Below, in pieces: positions 7,647-16,264 of a stretch of 64,000 nucleotides of DNA. Below the pieces are notes generated by a model. That model searched no databases, had not been told where the DNA came from, and saw only the letters and a program-made list of their open reading frames with translations. The DNA is taken from assembly GCF_001644015.1 (NCBI RefSeq), contig NZ_LUUI01000077.1, positions 30,955 through 94,954 on the forward strand, written 5' to 3'. The position numbers and the translations under genes were made by a program. Position 1 is the stretch's first letter, and each line of letters opens with the position of its first letter. The stretch is from Methylomonas lenta. GTDB taxonomy: Bacteria; Pseudomonadota; Gammaproteobacteria; Methylococcales; Methylomonadaceae.

Positions 7647-10600
7647 TTAGAAGCGTATATCGGCTGTTAAATACATTTGCCACGTTTGGGTTAAGGCATT
7701 ATCGTAATAACGATAGCTTCGGTTGCCGCCGTAAATCAGTTCTATATCAGAGCCAAGGTGCCAGCGATGTTCATATTGGATATTGCCAATCATATTGGAG
7801 CCATAATCTTCCTGCCAGTAATCGCCAGCAGTTAGGGCTACGCGTTGATGGAAGTCTGTTTCGTAATTACGGTAAGTCAGCCAGTCATTGTCCAGTGTCA
7901 ATGCGACTGTGGCATCTTTTTTGGGGCTGTAATAGAAAACGTTAGTGGATGTATTGGCAGAAAAACTAGCGCCCAAGATGGTTGAGAACTTATAAATTGG
8001 ACCACTGTACCAGCGTTCGAAATAGTTCCCATCTAAAGCGTAGCGGTTGTTAGAGTGGTTGTATATTTGGTTGGTAAGGTTAGATAGTTGTGTTTGCTGA
8101 ATAAAATCATTTACTGTTTGGCTTGACCATATTTCATCATATGCTCTACCCGTACTAGCGGAAAGATTGTCTTTTTCGGGCAAGATGGCTGCTACGGTAT
8201 CGGTCAGGCTTTTATATTTTTGCGAGAGGTAATCATAGCTAGCCGCGCTGTCGCATACTTGTTCTGAGCTTAAATAGGTAGGGCTATAGACAGTCGAATT
8301 AAACTCTATTTCTGGAATTGATACAGAGTTACAGGAAGTTGATTGTGCGCTACTGAAATTATAATAGTGGCTGGATAAGTTGAATTGCCTGGATTCATTA
8401 ACCTTGAATGTAAAACCAATAAGAGCCGATTTTGCAGTAACCCCATACTTTAGTGCGCGTACCGGAATATTATTATCCAGGCTACTTAAGTGGGTAAACA
8501 GTTGCCAATGATCATTAAATTGATATTCGAGGTCTAAATCTACGCCTACTTTATTTGCCCCACTGTTGTCATAGTGGATTTCAGCTCCTGCTTTGGTTTT
8601 ATCTTGAGTGAATTCAACGCCGACACCGTAATGTCTTAGGTAGCCATTCCCAATTTCAGCGTCAGTTTCTTGCCAGTTGCGTTTGGCTATGAGATCGGCA
8701 GTATTGTTCAACAAGACGATTTTTTTACAGTCGTCTGGATTAGTATTTAAATTACAATCGGGTAAATCGGAAGGGTTTGGTAGGGCGATACTATTTCCAA
8801 GTGTAGATTGCCATGAACTACCTTCCTTAAACGACGAAGTTTTCCAGCCATTATGTGCGAATAATCTAAAGTTTTGAGCTATCGGTTGAGAGTAAGCAAT
8901 GCTATCTATATTGATTTCATCGTTACCAATTAATGACGCCGCAGCCGAAGGTTCATTTTTACTGATACCGCCATTTGCAAATATTTTTAACTCCGGCTTA
9001 TTGTGTCGTTTCCAGGCCTGCATTTGTTTTAGTGCGCCGGAATCCTCTGGATAATCACTGTAAAGCTCGTTTGTCAGCGATTGCTCTGCAGGGTAGTCAC
9101 GTAATTCATGCGAAACTTTGGCCTGATTTAATTTTAAGCCGAAATGTTCCGGCGCCTGTTGGCGGGCGATATCGATTTCATGTTGTGCTTTGCGGGGCCA
9201 GCCGCGAAAATAGTAGACTTCAGCTAGTTTGCTGTGAATGTCGGTATTATCGGGATATTGCAAATGCAAGCGCTCCAGGCGCGACTGTGCCTCGTTGAGA
9301 TCGTCCACATAAGCGTGGAATATCGCAGCGGTCATATCCGCGGTGGCTTTTTTAGGATTGGGAATGCTGATTTCACTACCGTCAGTCTGGGGTAGGCTAA
9401 TGGTTTCCGGTTGTTCCTTCGACAGTTGCTCTGCGGTGGCAAGGGCTAAATCCGGTTGTTCGGCTTCTAAATAGGCGTAAGCAAGTGATGCTTTGGCGTT
9501 ATAGTAATCAGGCACTTCCTGTAGAACGCTTAGATAGAGCTCCCGCGCTTGTTCCGGTTGGCGGTTATTCAGGTAGGCATCGGCTGCTGCCATGCGGGCA
9601 TAGACAGGTAATCTCGTGTTTTGTCGCAGTAACTGTTGGTATAGCGCGATGGTGTCGTCCATACGGCGTCGATCACGAAAGGCGACCAGTAAATCAAACT
9701 GAGCTCTTTGCCGCCAAACAAGGGGGTCTTTGAGTTGCAGTGAGTCCACTAAGGCGATATTGCTTTGCAATTCGTTAATTGCCTGATCTATGCTGCGATA
9801 ATCTCGCGCATCTTGGGATAAAGCCTGTTCTCCTTGACGTATCAACCCGGCGGCGTGGCTCCATTTTAGCTCAGCCCATTCTTCATTGTTAAATAAAGTT
9901 CGGTTAGCTTCGGCAATAGTTAAAGCTTGCTCGGTTTGGCCGGCATTTGATAGGGCGAATACCTTGCCACGCAGCGCATTTGGTTGAGTCGGCTGTAGTT
10001 CGAGCGCCTGTTGATAGAAGTCGACGGCTTTGAGGTATTGGCCGGCAAGTTCTTCTGCGCTAGCCTGAGTCAGGATCAATTCAATGTCGTTCGGGTAGTC
10101 TACTCGAAGTTGTTGCAGGTAAGTGGTAGCCGATAAGGCTTGTTGCTGGTCGAGCATTAATCCGGCCAGTGCGAGTTTGGGTGTTAGTCGATCAGGTGCT
10201 TTGTCGGCAGCAAGGCTATACAGATTTTCGGCAAGCGGATAATCTTGGGTGTTGCGCGCTGAGCGGCCCACAGTTTCCAAAATATAAACAGGCGCCGAAT
10301 TTTTGTCGATAAGAAGTGCTTGCTGCAATACTTCTGTATCTCGCTCCAGCCAGGATAAACCTTGTAGCAGATCGTATCGATAGCGAGGTTGTGAGGGATT
10401 TTGTTCGGCTAGCGTTTGTAGTTTTATCAGAATGGGTGCTATGTCTTGTGTTTGCCCAGTTGCCAAATAGGTACGCATCAGGCCTTCAATCGCATCGAGA
10501 TTGTCCGCTTCGTTGGCAAAAATCTGTAGATATAGCTCGCGAGCAGCAGTCGGCTGGTTGTTTTTGAGTTGACTGTCGGCAACAGCCAGCAGTGCGTAGG

Positions 10601-12551
10601 TGGGCAGGTTGAGATTCTGATCTAACGCAACTTCATATTCATCGTTAACTTGGTTATAAAGTTGGCGATCATGTAGGGCAACCAATAGGTCGGCTTGGGC
10701 TCGGCTTAACCAGATTTTCTTGTCGCGGATTGCAAGTCTGGAAATTGACTTTATGTTAGCGTTAATTGCAGCAATGGCCTGATCGGTGTAATGAAAATTG
10801 TCTGGGTTGCTATTTAAAGAGGTTTTGCCGCGGCGAACGAGTTCGGCAGCGTGATGCCAATTTAAGTCGACCCATAGATCGTCAGGCACTAATGAGCGGT
10901 GCTGTTTGGCCACTTGTAGGGCTTCTGCTTGCAGGCCTGCAGATGCCAGGGTGCGAATCAAGCCGCGCGCTGCTTCCGTATGTTGCGGTTGATTGTTTAG
11001 GAGTTTTTGATAAAGCTGGCTGGCTTGTTTGGGATGTCCAGCCATTTCATGCGCTGCTGCCTGTGCAAACAAGATGTCCGAGTTCTGTTGACCGGTACTT
11101 GCTAGCTCATCGAAATGTCGAGTCGCTAGCTTGGTATTGTGCTGGTCCAGCATAAGTAGACCTAGTCCCAATTGGGGTGTTAGGCGATCCGGTGCTTTGC
11201 TGGCAGCCATAGTGTAGAGTTTTTCCGCTTGTGGGTAATCGTGCAATTCACGTGCGGCTTTGGCAATGGTTTCCAAAATATAGGCAGGGGCGGCGTCCAG
11301 CTCGATTTTTTTAGCTTCTGTGAGCACTTCAGCGTTATGACCGCTCCATTGTAAATATTGTAAATAGTCATATCTATAATTCGCGACATCCGGATGACTG
11401 TTTGCAAATTCGCTTAGCTGGGTCAGGCTGTTGTCCAGTTGACTTTTATCGCCCATATCCAGGCTGATTTTAGCCAAAGCTTTTTGGGCGGTGTAATTCT
11501 TCGGTTGTTCTTGGATTATTTCTTGATAGAGTGCCTGCGCATTTTTTGTCTGATTTTGATCTGCAAAGGCGTTTGCCGTTGCCATTTTTGCGTAGGCGGG
11601 CAGTGACAGGTTTTGTTGCTGTAAGCGTCGAAAGCGGGTTATGACATCGCTCATTTGCTTGCGATCATGCAAAGCAACCAATAAATCCGCTTCTGCACGT
11701 GTTTGCCAGTATGCTAAATCCTTCAGGTTGAGTGTTGCTAATGCTGCAAGGTTGGCTTTAATCGCTTGAATAGCTAGGTCAGTCTTGGCGAAGTTGGTTG
11801 GATCTATGCTTGTATCTCTTTCGCCTTGCCTAATAAGATCAGTAGCGTAATCCCAGTTTAAGTGAGTCCATTCTTCGTCGTTTAATGCTTGTCGATGTGT
11901 GTTGGCTGTAGCAATTGCAGTAGTAAAGTCCTTGCTGGCTGATTGCGTCCTGATTAAACCTTGCGCGGCATTTTTATTATCCGGTTCATAGGTTAAGGCT
12001 TGTTGGTAAAGTTGTTCTGCGGCTTGTGTTTGCCCGTCTTGCTCTAAAGCAGATGCCAGGGCCAAAGTTAACTCAAAATTATCCGGAAAGTTTTGGGCGA
12101 GCTTGTTGAAATGCGCTATGGCGGCTTTGGTTTGCTTTTGATCCAGTAGAATCAAGCCAATGCCGAGATTTGGGGTCAGCCGATTTGGTGTTTTTTTAGC
12201 CGCTTGGCTATACAGTTCGGTGGCTTTATCTAGTTGGCCTTTGTTGCGAGCGGACTTGGCAATGGTTTCAAGTACGTATGCTGGCGCTCGTTTAAGGTTT
12301 AGGCCTTCGGCCTCCCTTAGTACGTCATCATCACGTTCTGCCCATAAAAGTAGTTGCAAGTAGTCATACAGATATTGTTTGCGTCTTGGGTGATCAGTTA
12401 CGAGAAGCCGTAATTGCTCTAAAGCAAGTTCGGTTTGACCCGAGCGCGCTTGTTCCAATGCCTGTTGATAAGTCGCTTCATTTGTCTGTTTGGCATGTAA
12501 GCTGTATGCGGGGAGCCATAGCGCGATTGCAATGATTTTACGATTCATCAA
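7647..12551 (-). CDS. pgaA: Giant PgaA-like poly-GlcNAc outer-membrane export porin with tripled TPR region
   Basis: A 1634-residue protein, about twice E. coli PgaA (~800). A signal peptide occupies residues 1-20 (cleavage after SLHA). Residues ~50-1045 are three tandem copies of a 332-residue TPR module, marked by LETIAKSAR/LETIAKAAR/LETVGRSAR at 94, 426 and 758, RLTP at 124, 456 and 788, and LLVALHDR-type blocks at 290, 622 and 954. More TPR-like helices run to ~1185. From there to the C-terminal phenylalanine (ITADIRF-like end, LTADIRF) the sequence alternates as a beta-barrel, with long inserted loops holding cysteine pairs near 1268/1277 and 1407/1430. PgaA exports poly-GlcNAc across the outer membrane, its periplasmic TPRs binding the polymer and PgaB. 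It is the first gene of the pga operon. Confidence 0.93.
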   Translation of the reverse strand: MMNRKIIAIALWLPAYSLHAKQTNEATYQQALEQARSGQTELALEQLRLLVTDHPRRKQYLYDYLQLLLWAERDDDVLREAEGLNLKRAPAYVLETIAKSARNKGQLDKATELYSQAAKKTPNRLTPNLGIGLILLDQKQTKAAIAHFNKLAQNFPDNFELTLALASALEQDGQTQAAEQLYQQALTYEPDNKNAAQGLIRTQSASKDFTTAIATANTHRQALNDEEWTHLNWDYATDLIRQGERDTSIDPTNFAKTDLAIQAIKANLAALATLNLKDLAYWQTRAEADLLVALHDRKQMSDVITRFRRLQQQNLSLPAYAKMATANAFADQNQTKNAQALYQEIIQEQPKNYTAQKALAKISLDMGDKSQLDNSLTQLSEFANSHPDVANYRYDYLQYLQWSGHNAEVLTEAKKIELDAAPAYILETIAKAARELHDYPQAEKLYTMAASKAPDRLTPQLGLGLLMLDQHNTKLATRHFDELASTGQQNSDILFAQAAAHEMAGHPKQASQLYQKLLNNQPQHTEAARGLIRTLASAGLQAEALQVAKQHRSLVPDDLWVDLNWHHAAELVRRGKTSLNSNPDNFHYTDQAIAAINANIKSISRLAIRDKKIWLSRAQADLLVALHDRQLYNQVNDEYEVALDQNLNLPTYALLAVADSQLKNNQPTAARELYLQIFANEADNLDAIEGLMRTYLATGQTQDIAPILIKLQTLAEQNPSQPRYRYDLLQGLSWLERDTEVLQQALLIDKNSAPVYILETVGRSARNTQDYPLAENLYSLAADKAPDRLTPKLALAGLMLDQQQALSATTYLQQLRVDYPNDIELILTQASAEELAGQYLKAVDFYQQALELQPTQPNALRGKVFALSNAGQTEQALTIAEANRTLFNNEEWAELKWSHAAGLIRQGEQALSQDARDYRSIDQAINELQSNIALVDSLQLKDPLVWRQRAQFDLLVAFRDRRRMDDTIALYQQLLRQNTRLPVYARMAAADAYLNNRQPEQARELYLSVLQEVPDYYNAKASLAYAYLEAEQPDLALATAEQLSKEQPETISLPQTDGSEISIPNPKKATADMTAAIFHAYVDDLNEAQSRLERLHLQYPDNTDIHSKLAEVYYFRGWPRKAQHEIDIARQQAPEHFGLKLNQAKVSHELRDYPAEQSLTNELYSDYPEDSGALKQMQAWKRHNKPELKIFANGGISKNEPSAAASLIGNDEINIDSIAYSQPIAQNFRLFAHNGWKTSSFKEGSSWQSTLGNSIALPNPSDLPDCNLNTNPDDCKKIVLLNNTADLIAKRNWQETDAEIGNGYLRHYGVGVEFTQDKTKAGAEIHYDNSGANKVGVDLDLEYQFNDHWQLFTHLSSLDNNIPVRALKYGVTAKSALIGFTFKVNESRQFNLSSHYYNFSSAQSTSCNSVSIPEIEFNSTVYSPTYLSSEQVCDSAASYDYLSQKYKSLTDTVAAILPEKDNLSASTGRAYDEIWSSQTVNDFIQQTQLSNLTNQIYNHSNNRYALDGNYFERWYSGPIYKFSTILGASFSANTSTNVFYYSPKKDATVALTLDNDWLTYRNYETDFHQRVALTAGDYWQEDYGSNMIGNIQYEHRWHLGSDIELIYGGNRSYRYYDNALTQTWQMYLTADIRF
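9417..12404 (-). repeat. Three tandem 996-base coding repeats within pgaA
   Basis: Protein positions of conserved blocks recur at exactly 332 residues (996 bases) in both steps, e.g. RLTP at 124, 456, 788 and LLVAL/LLVAF at 290, 622, 954. Within a sampled 44-residue block modules 1 and 2 share roughly 60 per cent identity, less with module 3, so the copies are old but have accumulated no net length change between these anchors. The feature boundaries are chosen by period; the true unit edge could be shifted. Confidence 0.88.
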
Positions 12552-12862
12552 TTATTTGTAGTGGGGGTGTCGAGCTTTTGGCGTTTATGGGGTGGAGAGT
12601 ATAGTGATGGTTTGGAAAAAAACTAGTAAATAGTCGATTTTGGCGAGAAATATGCTGAAAGCATTCTATCAGTCAGGCACGTTTCTCTGGCTTGATTGCT
12701 TGCTTGGGAGGGGGGTAGAGTTAGAAGCTCTGGTTTTTAGAGTGCCTTGGCAAAAGTCCTTTTGTTGTATGAATTATGAGTCGAGGCTGCGGGGCTAAAT
12801 AAAGTCATTGATTAACCCGCATATCCAGGAAGATAGCGGGCTAAGAGAGTGATTGAAAGACG
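12552..12862. other. Intergenic stretch upstream of pgaA
   Basis: Must contain the pgaA promoter and leader on the minus strand. A TATACT-like -10 (12598-12603, read on the minus strand) lies about 47 bases before the pgaA start, but I find no good -35 at the right spacing. A weak stem (12816-12843, CCCGC/GCGGG arms) follows the lectin gene without a clear U-tract. No riboswitch or RNA gene is recognisable. Confidence 0.35.
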
Positions 12863-13483
12863 TTAAGCGTTGTTTTTTTGACGTTTTAACATCAGTAGTA
12901 TGCCTGAAGCAAACAGCCAGATGCTGTGGGGTATGGGTACTATTGGTGAAGTAGCTGTTGGAGTGTACTCAACTACAAATCCCCGGGTAGTATATTTGAG
13001 TTGATTATTATCCATAAAAGATGAATCCACATTGGTATCGTTCCAATGTCCGGTGTAGTTGTTCCCTGGCCACCAATACATCAAATAGTCTTCGTTATTA
13101 GGTGTTAATGGTGAGTTGTCTTGCCAGTTGTTGGGTTCGCCAGTCACCCAGTTTGTATAACTGAATGCTTCGCCTGTAACCCATTGCCAGTTGGTTTCAT
13201 TGCCGCTGGTATCAATTCCACCCAGAAAACTACCTTGGGCGCCGAGTGTATTCCACAAAAAATCGTCCTCATTCTGGCTGGTTACGGTTGCCAGGTAACC
13301 TGAGCCGCCAAGAAACGTCAAACTTTCGGCGAAGTTTTTAGCGTCCACCCAGTCAAGACGCCAATCATCAGTAAAAGTGTGTAGCTCGTAATAATGACCG
13401 TTGTCTGCATTGAATACAGGCGAAGCCAATGAGGATAGGCTGGTTGCGGTTAATAAAATGGCGGTAAAAGCCTTTAAAATCAT
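12863..13483 (-). CDS. PEP-CTERM-type anchored C-type-lectin-like protein
   Basis: A 206-residue exported protein. Signal peptide residues 1-20 (ASLSSLAS-type end), then a C-type-lectin-like fold: GHYYELHTF, WVDAKNFAESLTFLGGSGYLATV in two parts (WVDAKNFAES, GGSGYLATV), NEDDFLW, the sugar- and calcium-binding EPN at 116-118 and WND at 147-149. EPN normally gives mannose/GlcNAc-type specificity. It has no cysteine at all, although animal lectins of this fold use disulfides. The C-terminus VPIPHSIWLF (182-191), membrane helix and basic RQK tail are the exosortase-sorted VPxP/PEP-CTERM signal. It lies upstream of pgaA on the same strand, across a 311-base gap, so a role at the polysaccharide-covered surface is plausible but inferred. 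Confidence 0.85.
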   Translation of the reverse strand: MILKAFTAILLTATSLSSLASPVFNADNGHYYELHTFTDDWRLDWVDAKNFAESLTFLGGSGYLATVTSQNEDDFLWNTLGAQGSFLGGIDTSGNETNWQWVTGEAFSYTNWVTGEPNNWQDNSPLTPNNEDYLMYWWPGNNYTGHWNDTNVDSSFMDNNQLKYTTRGFVVEYTPTATSPIVPIPHSIWLFASGILLMLKRQKNNA

Positions 13484-13869
13484 GGCAAAACTCCTTTAGT
13501 ATTTAAAATCAGCGCGTGTAATTGATAATCCGATGTTAATAAAGCATGATCCGTGCCATGTTTATATTGTTGATCATGTGTGTCTGCATAAGTTTAGCAT
13601 GTTGAGCCAATTAAACAGATGAAGTCGGATTATTAATTCTGGTAAAGCTATTGATGTGTATTGGCGTAATTCTTTCTTAGGATGACCTATTGATATGCAA
13701 CCTGTCAAAACTGGCAGGCTCATTGCCATGCCTGGCACTCATTTTAATATTCTCTGGGAGAGTTTTTTAGTTCTTCAAGTTTAGGGTGATCATGGTGCAT
13801 GATTATCCGGGTAGTAGGCTATGGGGGTAAAAGCTTTGATAATCATCGTCGAAAGTTAGAATTACGGTT
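13484..13869. other. Intergenic stretch upstream of the lectin gene
   Basis: Gap of 386 bases holding the presumed minus-strand lectin promoter. The lectin gene has a good Shine-Dalgarno (complement AAAGGAG, 13489-13495). A small stem CCTGTC/GGCAGG lies at 13700-13719 and another CTCT/AGAG with a T-run near 13749-13770; neither is convincing as a terminator. I looked for a c-di-GMP riboswitch core and did not find one. Confidence 0.35.
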
Positions 13870-14076
13870 TTAGCAGGCAAAGTGTTGATCTAGACGAATT
13901 TTAGTAATTGCAAAACGATCATTCAGTTTTCCGTTGGCTGGATTTTCTACAATATAGTGATTATTCAGCACCAGAAAATTTTGAGCCGTTGTTTCAGAAT
14001 AAGCTCGCCCTGAAATAACGAATAACAAACAGCTCAAAATAGTGACTAGTAGTGAGGGTTTTAGTCTGTATATCAA
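13870..14076 (-). CDS. Small secreted hypothetical protein
   Basis: A 68-residue frame with a clear signal peptide (MIYRLKPSLLVTILSCLLFV, then ISGRAYSE) and a short mature part of ~40 residues (QNFLVLNNHYIVENPANG..KIRLDQHFAC) with a single C-terminal cysteine. No family recognised. It begins 31 bases after the stop of the next upstream gene on the same strand (14108-14509), so the two are probably one operon. The clean signal peptide supports it being real rather than chance. Confidence 0.55.
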   Translation of the reverse strand: MIYRLKPSLLVTILSCLLFVISGRAYSETTAQNFLVLNNHYIVENPANGKLNDRFAITKIRLDQHFAC

Positions 14077-14107
14077 TGCTTTAACCAGTAATTGGTTCGA
14101 GGCTAAA

Positions 14108-14509
14108 TTATTGTACCTTAATCAAATACCCATCCGTGCTTTCGCAACCGGGTTTGCTGTGGGCTGTGACGCTGATGCGGGCATGTCCGTGTTGGAAGGG
14201 TTTGTTGAGTTTGCCTTTTACTTCCAGGCGGCCACTTTTTTGAGGAGTGATTTCTAGCTCTTTAGCACTAAAATGTTCTTTGAATGCACCAGCGCTGATA
14301 TTCACTTCTATCGAGTTGGCAGTGGTATTGGGCGAGGCTACAAAGGAAAACTCACGAAAGCTTTGTAGGTATGTATTGGCATTCGGGTTAAATTCGGAAT
14401 ATTTGGGCTTGTCGCAATTACTTGAGCTTGAACTGCTGCCATAGGCTAAAACGGAATCCATAGGTAAGCTCAGCATAACTGCGACAATTGTGAAAAATCG
14501 TGGGTTCAT
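14108..14509 (-). CDS. Secreted hypothetical protein with serine tract
   Basis: A 133-residue exported protein. Signal peptide residues 1-22 (ending SVLA), then a run of six serines (GSSSSSSN) and two cysteines, one just after the serine tract and one near the end (KPGCESTDG), able to pair. The middle region (IEVNISAGAF, LEVKGKLNK, ARISVTAHSK) alternates like beta strands, suggesting a small beta-sandwich. The start is preceded by a GGAGAAAGTC region on the minus strand (14510-14520). Family and function unknown. It appears to head a two-gene unit with the 68-residue secreted protein. Confidence 0.65.
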   Translation of the reverse strand: MNPRFFTIVAVMLSLPMDSVLAYGSSSSSSNCDKPKYSEFNPNANTYLQSFREFSFVASPNTTANSIEVNISAGAFKEHFSAKELEITPQKSGRLEVKGKLNKPFQHGHARISVTAHSKPGCESTDGYLIKVQ

Positions 14510-14584
14510 GACTTTCTCCGCGGTGTGTTTTTATTAAATACCCGCTAAGATTACCAACAATTTGTATAAAGGAGAGAAATACCG

Positions 14585-14932
14585 ATGCCTTATTTAAAAC
14601 TAAGCACCAATGTACAGATTGGCGATGAGCAAGCCCCCCATTTAATAGCAGCTTTTTCTAAGTTATTAGCCAAGGAAACCGCTAAGCCCGAACGGTATGT
14701 TATGGTCGACATGCATGCAGAAAAGGCTATGTTGTTTGGAGGCTCTGCTGAGCCGCTAGCCTATGTCGAATGTAAAAGCATTGGCTTATCGGCTACCCAA
14801 GCCAAGGCTTTATCAGCCTCGATTTCAAAATTGCTAAATACTGAATTATCGCTGGCAGCCGACAGAATTTATATCGAATTCAGCAGTTGTCCGGCCGAAT
14901 TCTGGGGCTGGAATGGCGGCACCTTTGGTTAA
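14585..14932 (+). CDS. MIF-family tautomerase
   Basis: A 115-residue protein of the macrophage migration inhibitory factor/phenylpyruvate tautomerase superfamily, the full-length MIF type rather than the short 4-oxalocrotonate type. The catalytic proline follows the initiator Met (MPYLKLSTNV), the lysine equivalent to human K32 is in AKP, MLFGGSAEPLAYVECKSIG (in parts MLFGGS, EPLAYVECKSIG) matches the central motif, DRIYIEF replaces DRVYINY, and WNGGTFG replaces WNNSTFA at the C-terminus. The asparagine 97 position is Glu here. It should form a trimer acting on keto-enol substrates in the cytoplasm; the native substrate is unknown. Start set by AGGAGAG at about 14572. Stands alone. Confidence 0.92.
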   Translation: MPYLKLSTNVQIGDEQAPHLIAAFSKLLAKETAKPERYVMVDMHAEKAMLFGGSAEPLAYVECKSIGLSATQAKALSASISKLLNTELSLAADRIYIEFSSCPAEFWGWNGGTFG

Positions 14933-15163
14933 TCGCTGACGACTTATACAAAGCCATGTAGAGTCTGGCAAAAGGCTGCATAAGTTGCGGTTTATGGTTT
15001 GATAGTTAGCCTTATTGGGTCTGCTATGATTTATTGTCTTTAAATGTAATTCTGTGTTTCACGACTGAGCTGGTTTAGTGGGTTGGGAGTGTGTTACTTT
15101 GACTCAATGCCGCTATCTGTCGACATAACTTAGCCCAACTACGACCGAATTTAGGAGATTTTT

Positions 15164-15628
15164 ATGCAAGGTGATAAAAAAGTCATTGAATATCTAAACA
15201 AAGCCCTGGAAAACGAGCTTACTGCCATCAATCAATATTTTTTGCATGCGCGTATGTACAAAAATTGGGGTTATGCAAAACTCAACGAAAAGGAATATCA
15301 CGAGTCCATCGATGAAATGAAGCATGCCGACAAGTTGATCGAGCGAATTCTGTTTCTGGACGGGCTGCCTAATCTGCAAAGTTTAGGCAAGTTAATGATA
15401 GGCGAAAATCCAAAAGAAATGTTGGAATGCGATTTAAAGCTGGAAAAGCTAGCCATACCACTCTTAAGAGAAGCTATCGCTTATTGTGAAACGGTTAGCG
15501 ATTATATTTCCCGTGAGTTGTTTGAGCATATTCTGGAAAGCGAGGAAGAGCATGTCGACTGGTTGGAAACGCAATTGGGGTTGGTCGAGCAAATTGGTAT
15601 TCAAAATTATTTGCAATCGCAGATGTAA
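15164..15628 (+). CDS. bfr: Bacterioferritin
   Basis: A 154-residue bacterioferritin that stores iron in a 24-subunit shell. All ferroxidase ligands are at canonical positions: E18, E51, H54, E94, E127 and H130, and the haem-binding Met52 is present, so this is a catalytic, haem-binding subunit. Length and the four-helix pattern are normal. The start has AGGAG eight bases upstream (TTAGGAGATTTTT). No bacterioferritin-associated ferredoxin gene is adjacent. A weak TTGACT sequence near 15099 may belong to its promoter. The gene is separated from the arsenic operon by ~230 bases with no obvious terminator. Confidence 0.97.
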   Translation: MQGDKKVIEYLNKALENELTAINQYFLHARMYKNWGYAKLNEKEYHESIDEMKHADKLIERILFLDGLPNLQSLGKLMIGENPKEMLECDLKLEKLAIPLLREAIAYCETVSDYISRELFEHILESEEEHVDWLETQLGLVEQIGIQNYLQSQM

Positions 15629-15859
15629 AACAAAAATGCATGGCCGGGCTGTGATGACATTGTCCGGCATCCATTTTCATGCCCATAAAGTATTTTAGCC
15701 GGCGTTAAGTCGGCAGGCTGCCGGGAAATAATGCGAAAAGTCCGGTAAGACTTTGCTAGCGCTACGCTAATAGCTGAATACATTGAGTGCGTTAGAAAAA
15801 GTTGCTATTTGAATCAGCCTAAATTTATCATTCTTCAACCATCAAAAATATAGCCATTT

Positions 15860-16207
15860 ATGTCACCTGCACAGTTTTTTAAATGTTTATCCGATGACAC
15901 GCGTTTACGGTGCGTTACCTTGTTACAGAAGGAGGGAAAGCTATGCGTGTGCGAATTAACAGCAGCACTGGCTTTATCACAACCTAAAATATCTCGTCAT
16001 TTGGCATCCTTAAGGCAATGCGGGTTATTACTAGACAGCCGCGATGGGCAATGGGTTTATTATCAGATTAACCCTAAGCTAGCAGACTGGACGGCTCCAT
16101 TGTTAAAACATGCCTTGGCTGCGGCTGAGCTCACCGAGGTATTTAAAGCTGATTGGGAGCGTTTGCAGCAAATGAATAACCGTCCAGATACACTTATGTG
16201 TTGTTAA
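15860..16207 (+). CDS. arsR: ArsR-family arsenite-responsive repressor
   Basis: A 115-residue winged-helix repressor of the ArsR/SmtB family. The metalloid-binding motif LCVCEL gives C29 and C31 in the alpha-3 helix, as in E. coli ArsR, followed by the recognition helix (LSQPKISRHLASLRQCGLL) and the wing (DGQWVYYQIN). It ends in a CC pair. It should repress its own operon and release DNA on binding As(III). First gene of arsR-arsI-arsC-acr3, with 57 bases to arsI. The operator should lie upstream at 15780-15860, but I do not mark one. Confidence 0.93.
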   Translation: MSPAQFFKCLSDDTRLRCVTLLQKEGKLCVCELTAALALSQPKISRHLASLRQCGLLLDSRDGQWVYYQINPKLADWTAPLLKHALAAAELTEVFKADWERLQQMNNRPDTLMCC

Positions 16208-16264
16208 TTTTTTTGTTGTTATATATGCTTATACGTATATATCGTTAACTTTAAAGGAATCCTG

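Noticed and set aside
13690-13780. Possible riboswitch or terminator hairpins upstream of the lectin gene
   Set aside because: The stems are short, lack U-tracts in the right direction and do not match a known RNA class.
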